From Deltaproteobacteria bacterium (GTDB lineage: Bacteria > Desulfobacterota > Desulfarculia > Adiutricales > Adiutricaceae), in contig JAISZP010000248.1 in NCBI GenBank assembly GCA_031269135.1, positions 1 through 7,046 on the forward strand: 7,046 bases of DNA, given 5' to 3'. This document shows positions 1 through 3,695 of the stretch, one piece after another. The first letter of the stretch is position 1. Each line of letters begins with the position of its first letter. The position numbers and the translations under genes were made by a program. Under the pieces are notes generated by a model, which had not been told where the DNA came from, ran no database searches, and saw only the letters and a list, made by a program, of their open reading frames with translations.

Positions 1-702
1 GGATTCTGCCGCCCCGATGATGTTCAGGCAACACATATGAACCAGCGTCAAGGGACTGGTGGGGCAGGCCGTTACGGTGTTTATGGAGTTCCGGCGGGCT
101 TTTTCCTCGCCCACCACCGCGAAGACCATCTTTTTGGCTAGATTTATGGTGTCTTGGTTGGTCAGTCCCATCCAGATGTGTTTGGACGTGCAGGTTAGGG
201 CGTCGTAGAAGTTGTGAGCTTGTTGGAGAGGCATGATCAGATCGTTTGGACACAGCGTTCTGGAACCAACCACTATTCCCGGAAGGGAATCGACCACGCG
301 GTAGACGTCTCTGGCGTCTTGTCTGACGCTCGAGCGGTACTCCCTGGTTTTGACGTCTATGATTTTCACCTGCTCGCCGAAGGTTGAAAACCCTACCCGG
401 CCATGCTCGAGGTAGAAGTCGTTCAGCGGGTTGCGGGCGCTTAAGATTAAGGACTTGGGGGCGCTGGCTATGGCGTCGTTAATCAACCATTCCGGAAGAA
501 AAACTCGCCACAGGCCTTCTTTCTTTATGACTCTGGCCCCGGCGGAATGGAGTCTGGCGGCAGCCCCTTCGTGTTCGATGATTAGACCAGTCGTCCTCAA
601 CAACCGACAAGCGGCGAAATGAATGGTGTCGAGGTTGTCGCGGGTCCAGAAATTCAGCCCAGATCCCGCTGTGGTCTGATGACAGTAACGTTCTGTAGGC
701 AT
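1..702 (-). CDS. mttB: Trimethylamine:corrinoid methyltransferase (MttB superfamily), N-terminal part, cut by window edge
   Basis: MttB-family enzymes move a methyl group from trimethylamine (or, in relatives lacking pyrrolysine, from betaines or carnitine) to the Co(I) centre of a cognate corrinoid protein in the cytoplasm. The minus frame is open for 234 codons from ATG at 702 to the window edge. It is preceded by a GGAG Shine-Dalgarno (709-712) six bases before the start. Family landmarks in order are an N-terminal helix with IHFAACRLLRTTG (27-39), FLPEWLINDAIASAPKS (68-84), the following ARNP (89-92), VGFSTFGEQVKIIDVKT (103-119) and TACPTSPLTL (211-220). The last resembles the CPTSPLEL segment I recall from archaeal MttB. 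Family members are near 480-500 residues, so about half is visible. The region where true MttB carries the in-frame amber (pyrrolysine) codon lies outside the window, so substrate and Pyl status are open. No in-frame TAG occurs in the visible part. The gene is divergent from the sigma-54 activator at 1477. Confidence 0.88.
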   Translation of the reverse strand, partial: MPTERYCHQTTAGSGLNFWTRDNLDTIHFAACRLLRTTGLIIEHEGAAARLHSAGARVIKKEGLWRVFLPEWLINDAIASAPKSLILSARNPLNDFYLEHGRVGFSTFGEQVKIIDVKTREYRSSVRQDARDVYRVVDSLPGIVVGSRTLCPNDLIMPLQQAHNFYDALTCTSKHIWMGLTNQDTINLAKKMVFAVVGEEKARRNSINTVTACPTSPLTLVHMCCLNIIGAAES

Positions 703-708
703 TTCTAA

Positions 709-712
709 CTCC
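709..712 (-). promoter_or_regulatory. Ribosome binding site of mttB
   Basis: On the minus strand GGAG lies six bases before the ATG at 702. It fixes the N-terminus of the methyltransferase gene, and no better start with a Shine-Dalgarno is seen upstream in frame. Confidence 0.7.
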
Positions 713-728
713 AAAGGCTCAGGCTGGC

Positions 729-745
729 GCCTCTGTTTAAGAGGC
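729..745. promoter_or_regulatory. Inverted repeat in the mttB leader
   Basis: GCCTCT and AGAGGC form a perfect 6-bp dyad around a 5-base loop, 27 bases upstream of the mttB start codon. It could be an operator half-site pair or an mRNA hairpin in the leader. Function is inferred from position only. Confidence 0.35.
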
Positions 746-824
746 AAGTCCGACCGGTGTTGTAAATTGTGCAGTTCCCGACAAGGCGAAAGTTTTAGTT
801 GTTGGAACTGTGCGAGTGAAAAGC

Positions 825-914
825 TTTGCAAAGATGAAGCTATGTAAAGATAAGGCTGTACAAAGATGAAGATCTGCAAAGATGAAGATCTAATGGATGA
901 AGCTGTAAAAGAGG
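825..914. repeat. Degenerate tandem repeat, about 16-bp unit, five to six copies
   Basis: Successive units are 825-840, 841-856, 857-874, 875-890, 891-903 and a decayed 904-914. The shared core is tgcAAAGATGAAG(atc). The two best copies (861-875 and 877-891) are identical over 15 bases at a 16-bp period and each ends in the palindrome AGATCT. Repeats on this scale upstream of an operon can be binding-site arrays or slippage products; the sequence does not decide which. Confidence 0.7.
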
Positions 915-969
915 TGGAGAGAAACTGACTGTCGTGCCGAGGAAGGCGATCCGAATGTTGAGCTGATTA

Positions 970-1023
970 GTTTTATAAGAATGTAGTTTTACAAGAATTA
1001 GGCATGTTTTATGAGAACTAAGC
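970..1023. repeat. Second short repeat family, GTTTTAyAAGAAT-like, three copies
   Basis: Units begin at 970, 986 and 1006, each with GTTTTA followed by an AAGAA- or GAGAA-type segment. The spacing is 16 and then 20 bases. The motif differs from the AAAGATGAAG family immediately to the left, so two unrelated degenerate repeat families sit side by side in the same spacer. Confidence 0.5.
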
Positions 1024-1103
1024 GCCTGCTTTCAAGTCCGACGGATTGCGAAAGCTGGCGTTAGACGAACAAATCGACAAAAGACGAATAAATTCACAAA
1101 AAA

Positions 1104-1118
1104 CTCTATAAAATAGAG
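1104..1118. repeat. AT-rich inverted repeat CTCTAT-AAA-ATAGAG
   Basis: A perfect 6-bp dyad with a 3-base loop lies in the A-rich part of the divergent spacer. It is too AT-rich and isolated to call a terminator. It could be a protein-binding site or chance. Confidence 0.3.
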
Positions 1119-1466
1119 ATAAAAAACTATTGGGCATTATTGCTAGGGAAAGAAAAACATGGAAATGAAAATTTCGGATCGACGCAAGGCTATATATAGG
1201 GATTAAAATACTACGACTCGGCGCATATGTTTTCGGAAGCTACAAAACAAACTCCAAGCCGCCTAGAGCAAATTTGGCTCAACGACGATAAACCGCTAAA
1301 AAAGTCATGAAAAAGCTATCGAAGACTCAAGATGTCTTTAAGTTACTGCAATTATTCAGCCAAGTGATAAATCTAGTAAAATCATATACTTAGCTTTATA
1401 GAAAAAGAAAAATTTGCAAAAAAAGCAAAAATATGGTTTAAAAAAGAAAAAAACGCAAAATTGGTA

Positions 1467-1470
1467 GAGG
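1467..1470 (+). promoter_or_regulatory. Ribosome binding site of the sigma-54 regulator
   Basis: GAGG is followed by six bases and then the ATG at 1477. It supports this start codon, which also gives a normal N-terminus directly ahead of the PAS domain. Confidence 0.65.
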
Positions 1471-1476
1471 TATATT

Positions 1477-2955
1477 ATGCCCCTAAGCACTTTTTTTCAG
1501 AACCTCGGCGCTAACGCCGACAACCTACAGAAGCTCTTCGATTTGCTCCCGATCGGAGTAATGGCCATAGATTGCAATAACACAATCATCTATTTCAACC
1601 GGGCTCAAGGAATCATCGACAACCTCACCGCCTCCGAGGTTTTGGGACGCAAAGAGAGGGACGTCTACGGACTCCCCGACTTCAGCCCTGGCGTGATGCG
1701 CACCTGTCAGAAGATGAAGCGTCCCATCTTAGGATTCATGTGCACTTATTACACCACTAAAAACCCCAGCAGAATCATCTCAGGCGCCTTTTGGACATTC
1801 CCGCTTTTTGACGCCCACAACACCATCACCGGCTCCGTTTGTTTCACCATCCCCACCGCCGAATTAACAGCCGGACTCCCCAAGAGCGTGATTTGGCCTG
1901 AATTTTTGCCTTTGACCAGGCCCTCTAAAGTGATAATCGGGGAAAATCACGTTTTGACCAAAACGATAAACGTGGCCAAAAACTTAGCCGACAGCCCCTC
2001 CCCCATCCTGATATCCGGCGAAACCGGGGTAGGAAAGGAGTTGGTGGCCAGGCTCGTGCACGAACACTCTCCCAGGGCTAATCTGCCGTTCTTGCCGATA
2101 AACTGCGCCGCAATTCCCCTGCAACTTCTGGAAGGACTCCTCTTCGGCACCACCAAAGGAAGTTTCACCGGCGCCGTGGATAGAGCGGGCCTTTTCGAAG
2201 ACGCCAACGGCGGGACCGTCTACCTTGATGAAATCGACTCGATGCCCATGGAACTTCAGCCAAAGCTCTTGCGGCTTTTGCAGGAAATGAAGGTCTCGCG
2301 TTTAGGCTCTTCTAAAGAGATAAAGTTGGATGTAAGGATAGTCAGCTCTATCGGCTCGACTTCCCAAGAGGCGCTGGAGTTGGGAAAAATCAGGCCGGAT
2401 CTGTTTTACCGCTTGGCGGTGATAGTCCTTCACGTCCCTCCGCTGAGAGAGAGACTTGACGACTTGGATGAACTCATCAACTTTTTTGTGGCTAAATATA
2501 ATCAGCAGTTGAAGCGCAAGGTGGTGGGCTTCGACGATCAGGTCTTAGGCTGGTTTAAACGCTACTCCTGGCCGGGAAACATCCGTGAACTGGAAAACAT
2601 AGTGGCCGGCGCCATTAATCTGGCGAAAAATGAAACGCTCTTGACCGTTGACCACCTTCCTTACCACTATGTATTTTTAAAAGAGCCCGAAGAGCAGTTT
2701 AGTCCGGCGTCTAATGAAACTCCTAAAACCGATGAAGATTCTTCTATTGAAGAAATGCTTGTCGCCCCAAACCAGCCTGAGCAAGAGAAAACTTATCAGG
2801 AAAGCGAAATCATGGCCATCAAAAAGCACCTCGATCAAACAAATGGAAAAATAACCCAGGCTGCTCGAAACCTGGGGATCTCACGACAACTTTTAAGCTA
2901 CAAGATGCGCAAATACGGACTAAGTCGCTACAAGTTTTTGCCGCGATATCACTAA
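1477..2955 (+). CDS. PAS-domain sigma-54-dependent transcriptional activator (bacterial enhancer-binding protein)
   Basis: A 492-residue cytoplasmic regulator that would remodel RNA polymerase-sigma54 using ATP. Residues about 15-126 form a PAS sensor (LFDLLPIGVMAIDCNNTIIYFN at its start). Residues about 150-400 are the AAA+ domain: Walker A GETGVGKE (181-188), sigma-54 contact loop GSFTGA (228-233, a Ser variant of GAFTGA), Walker B GGTVYLDE (245-252), arginine-finger region RPDLFYRL (306-313) and sensor II WPGNIRELEN (365-374). An acidic linker (about 401-440) leads to a Fis-type helix-turn-helix (about 455-485, with QAARNLGISRQLLSYKMRKYGL). All ATPase motifs are intact, so it should be active. 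There is no receiver domain, so the signal is probably a ligand sensed by the PAS domain. It is divergent from mttB, which makes that operon the obvious target candidate. The LFGTTKGSFTGA..DR.GLFE style resembles RocR-type activators. Confidence 0.93.
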   Translation: MPLSTFFQNLGANADNLQKLFDLLPIGVMAIDCNNTIIYFNRAQGIIDNLTASEVLGRKERDVYGLPDFSPGVMRTCQKMKRPILGFMCTYYTTKNPSRIISGAFWTFPLFDAHNTITGSVCFTIPTAELTAGLPKSVIWPEFLPLTRPSKVIIGENHVLTKTINVAKNLADSPSPILISGETGVGKELVARLVHEHSPRANLPFLPINCAAIPLQLLEGLLFGTTKGSFTGAVDRAGLFEDANGGTVYLDEIDSMPMELQPKLLRLLQEMKVSRLGSSKEIKLDVRIVSSIGSTSQEALELGKIRPDLFYRLAVIVLHVPPLRERLDDLDELINFFVAKYNQQLKRKVVGFDDQVLGWFKRYSWPGNIRELENIVAGAINLAKNETLLTVDHLPYHYVFLKEPEEQFSPASNETPKTDEDSSIEEMLVAPNQPEQEKTYQESEIMAIKKHLDQTNGKITQAARNLGISRQLLSYKMRKYGLSRYKFLPRYH

Positions 2956-2987
2956 GCTGTTTAACCAAGCCGCGCCTAAATGCTTTA

Positions 2988-3042
2988 CATAGAGACTTTA
3001 CGTCGAGAATTTTCATAGAGACTTTTCATAGAGACTTCATAG
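2988..3042. repeat. Degenerate direct repeat CATAGAGACTTTT downstream of the regulator
   Basis: Copies start at 2988, 3014 and 3027, and a partial CATAG follows at 3038. The 3014 and 3027 copies are adjacent at a 13-bp period and share CATAGAGACTT. A related CATACATAGACTG lies at 3066-3078. The repeats fall between the regulator stop codon and its terminator, so they would be in the 3' untranslated part of that mRNA. Confidence 0.6.
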
Positions 3043-3088
3043 CTGGAATCTGCGTTTTCTCTTTTCATACATAGACTGTCGCAACTAA

Positions 3089-3128
3089 CGTAGACCAAAA
3101 CAGGCCTTTGGCGTCTGCGGTTTTTTTT
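3089..3128 (+). terminator. Intrinsic terminator of the sigma-54 regulator gene
   Basis: CGTAGACCAAA (3089-3099) pairs with the segment at 3107-3119 across a 7-base loop. The stem has 11 pairs, one of them a G-U wobble, with a two-base CG bulge. Eight T residues follow at 3121-3128. It lies 134 bases past the stop at 2955 with no other gene between. Confidence 0.65.
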
Positions 3129-3532
3129 GGCCAACTCTTTAAGAAAATCTTCTTTTTAGCGATTGGCGCAATTTATGGATTCCACTCCATTTCTTCAGGC
3201 TACTCCATTTCTTGAGCCTCCTGAGCGCACATTCCTAAAATTTCGATGCGGACCCGGTCGCAATACTGCCGCTTAAACCCGCTTTTCGACTCCAGCCGGT
3301 TTTTTCCCCTTTAAAAATCAGGACAAATACGAAACGTGTTTTATCGTCAAAAATTTTATTGCAATTGATTCTAAATAAAGATACAATGCTTTCGCATTAA
3401 AAATTATTAGACTCTCATAAAAATTGACTTCCGATTTCTCCAACGGCATCAAATAACCAATTTCAGACGATTTGCCGAGTTCGTTCGCTGAATGTTCTTT
3501 TAGAGAGCCTCTATTTTGTTCGTGCTTGGCCC
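3129..3532. other. Non-coding spacer between the regulator terminator and the autotransporter promoter
   Basis: About 400 bases with no convincing gene. A 12-base direct repeat, ACTCCATTTCTT, occurs at 3184-3195 and 3202-3213. A small hairpin AATGC-TTTC-GCATT lies at 3385-3398, and a T6 run at 3300-3305 has no good stem before it. From about 3300 the sequence becomes AT-rich, as expected ahead of a promoter. A 73-codon minus-strand frame here has a TTG start and no Shine-Dalgarno, and is not accepted as a gene. Confidence 0.5.
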
Positions 3533-3559
3533 TTGACAATTAGGCATCTAAATTAAAAT
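3533..3559 (+). promoter_or_regulatory. Candidate sigma-70 promoter of the autotransporter gene
   Basis: A perfect TTGACA (3533-3538) is followed after 15 bases by TAAAAT (3554-3559, five of six matches to the -10 consensus). The spacer is two bases short of the 17-bp optimum. Transcription would begin near 3566, giving a leader of about 130 bases to the start codon at 3696. That fits the downstream start and leaves almost no leader for the ATG at 3570. Confidence 0.5.
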
Positions 3560-3592
3560 CTTCCTCGCCATGCAATCCAATCAATATTCAAA

Positions 3593-3619
3593 AAAGCGAC
3601 TACAAAATCTAGTCGTTTT
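3593..3619 (+). promoter_or_regulatory. Leader hairpin 1, terminator-like, in the autotransporter 5' untranslated region
   Basis: AAAGCGACTA (3593-3602) pairs with TAGTCGTTTT (3610-3619) across a 7-base loop. The stem is ten pairs with one G-U, and the distal side ends in four T. It sits in the transcribed leader right after the candidate promoter. It could attenuate transcription or protect the 5' end of the mRNA. The U tract is short, so it is not called a full terminator. Confidence 0.45.
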
Positions 3620-3630
3620 AATCCTCATCG

Positions 3631-3649
3631 TCGATAGCTTAGCTATCGA
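3631..3649 (+). promoter_or_regulatory. Leader hairpin 2, perfect 8-bp stem
   Basis: TCGATAGC and GCTATCGA form a perfect 8-bp stem with a TTA loop, 46 bases upstream of the autotransporter start. It could be an mRNA structure or a dyad operator. Two strong hairpins in about 60 bases argue that this stretch is untranslated leader and not coding sequence. Confidence 0.5.
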
Positions 3650-3683
3650 AATGACGGATGTGTTCGGCAACATTTCGCAATTT

Positions 3684-3689
3684 AAGGAG
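3684..3689 (+). promoter_or_regulatory. Shine-Dalgarno that sets the autotransporter start at 3696
   Basis: AAGGAG sits six bases before ATG 3696. The in-frame ATG 126 bases upstream (3570) is preceded only by a pyrimidine-rich stretch. This site therefore decides the start, and the resulting protein begins with a normal signal peptide. Confidence 0.85.
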
Positions 3690-3695
3690 AAACAG

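Larger units (their letters stand above)
703..1476. other. 774-bp divergent intergenic region between mttB and the sigma-54 regulator
   Basis: This spacer separates two divergent genes and contains no convincing coding sequence. The part nearest mttB has mixed composition and holds degenerate tandem repeats (825-914 and 970-1023). From about 1080 onward it is strongly A-rich, ending in runs of A with repeated GCAAAA just before the regulator's ribosome binding site. Small dyads occur at 729-745, 824-833 (CTTTGCAAAG), 1104-1118 and 1190-1199 (CTATATATAG). I looked on both strands for a TGGCAC-N5-TTGCA sigma-54 element and found no acceptable match. The length and repeat content suggest a regulatory region for both genes, but no operator is proven. 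Confidence 0.6.

Noticed and set aside
431..622. 63-codon plus-strand open frame
   Set aside because: It lies antisense inside the well-supported mttB frame and has no ribosome site or recognisable family.
921..940. Possible sigma-54 promoter for mttB (CGGCACG on the minus strand)
   Set aside because: The -24 part lacks the leading T and the -12 position reads TCAGT in place of TTGCA, so it is not a usable match.
825..1023. CRISPR array
   Set aside because: The units are contiguous or nearly so, 13-20 bp long and degenerate, with no unique spacers of constant length and no cas gene nearby.
1126..1147. Possible plus-strand sigma-54 element (TGGGCATTATTGCT)
   Set aside because: The GG-to-GC spacing is two bases shorter than required, and this spacing is strictly constrained for sigma-54.
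1160..1207. 15-codon ORF (MEMKISDRRKAIYRD) with an AGGGA about nine bases upstream
   Set aside because: Too short to support; no leader-peptide attenuator follows it and its codon content is not regulatory in pattern.
1307..1393. 28-codon plus-strand ORF starting MKKLSKTQDVFKLLQL
   Set aside because: It reads like an amphipathic peptide, but there is no Shine-Dalgarno, it is very short and it sits in AT-rich spacer, so chance is the simplest explanation.
3241..3306. T6 run after CCGG as a further terminator
   Set aside because: Only four base pairs can be formed next to the T run, which is not a credible stem.
3318..3539. 73-codon minus-strand frame between the regulator and the autotransporter
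   Set aside because: TTG start overlapping the predicted -35 box, no Shine-Dalgarno, no recognisable family, and composition like the AT-rich spacer.
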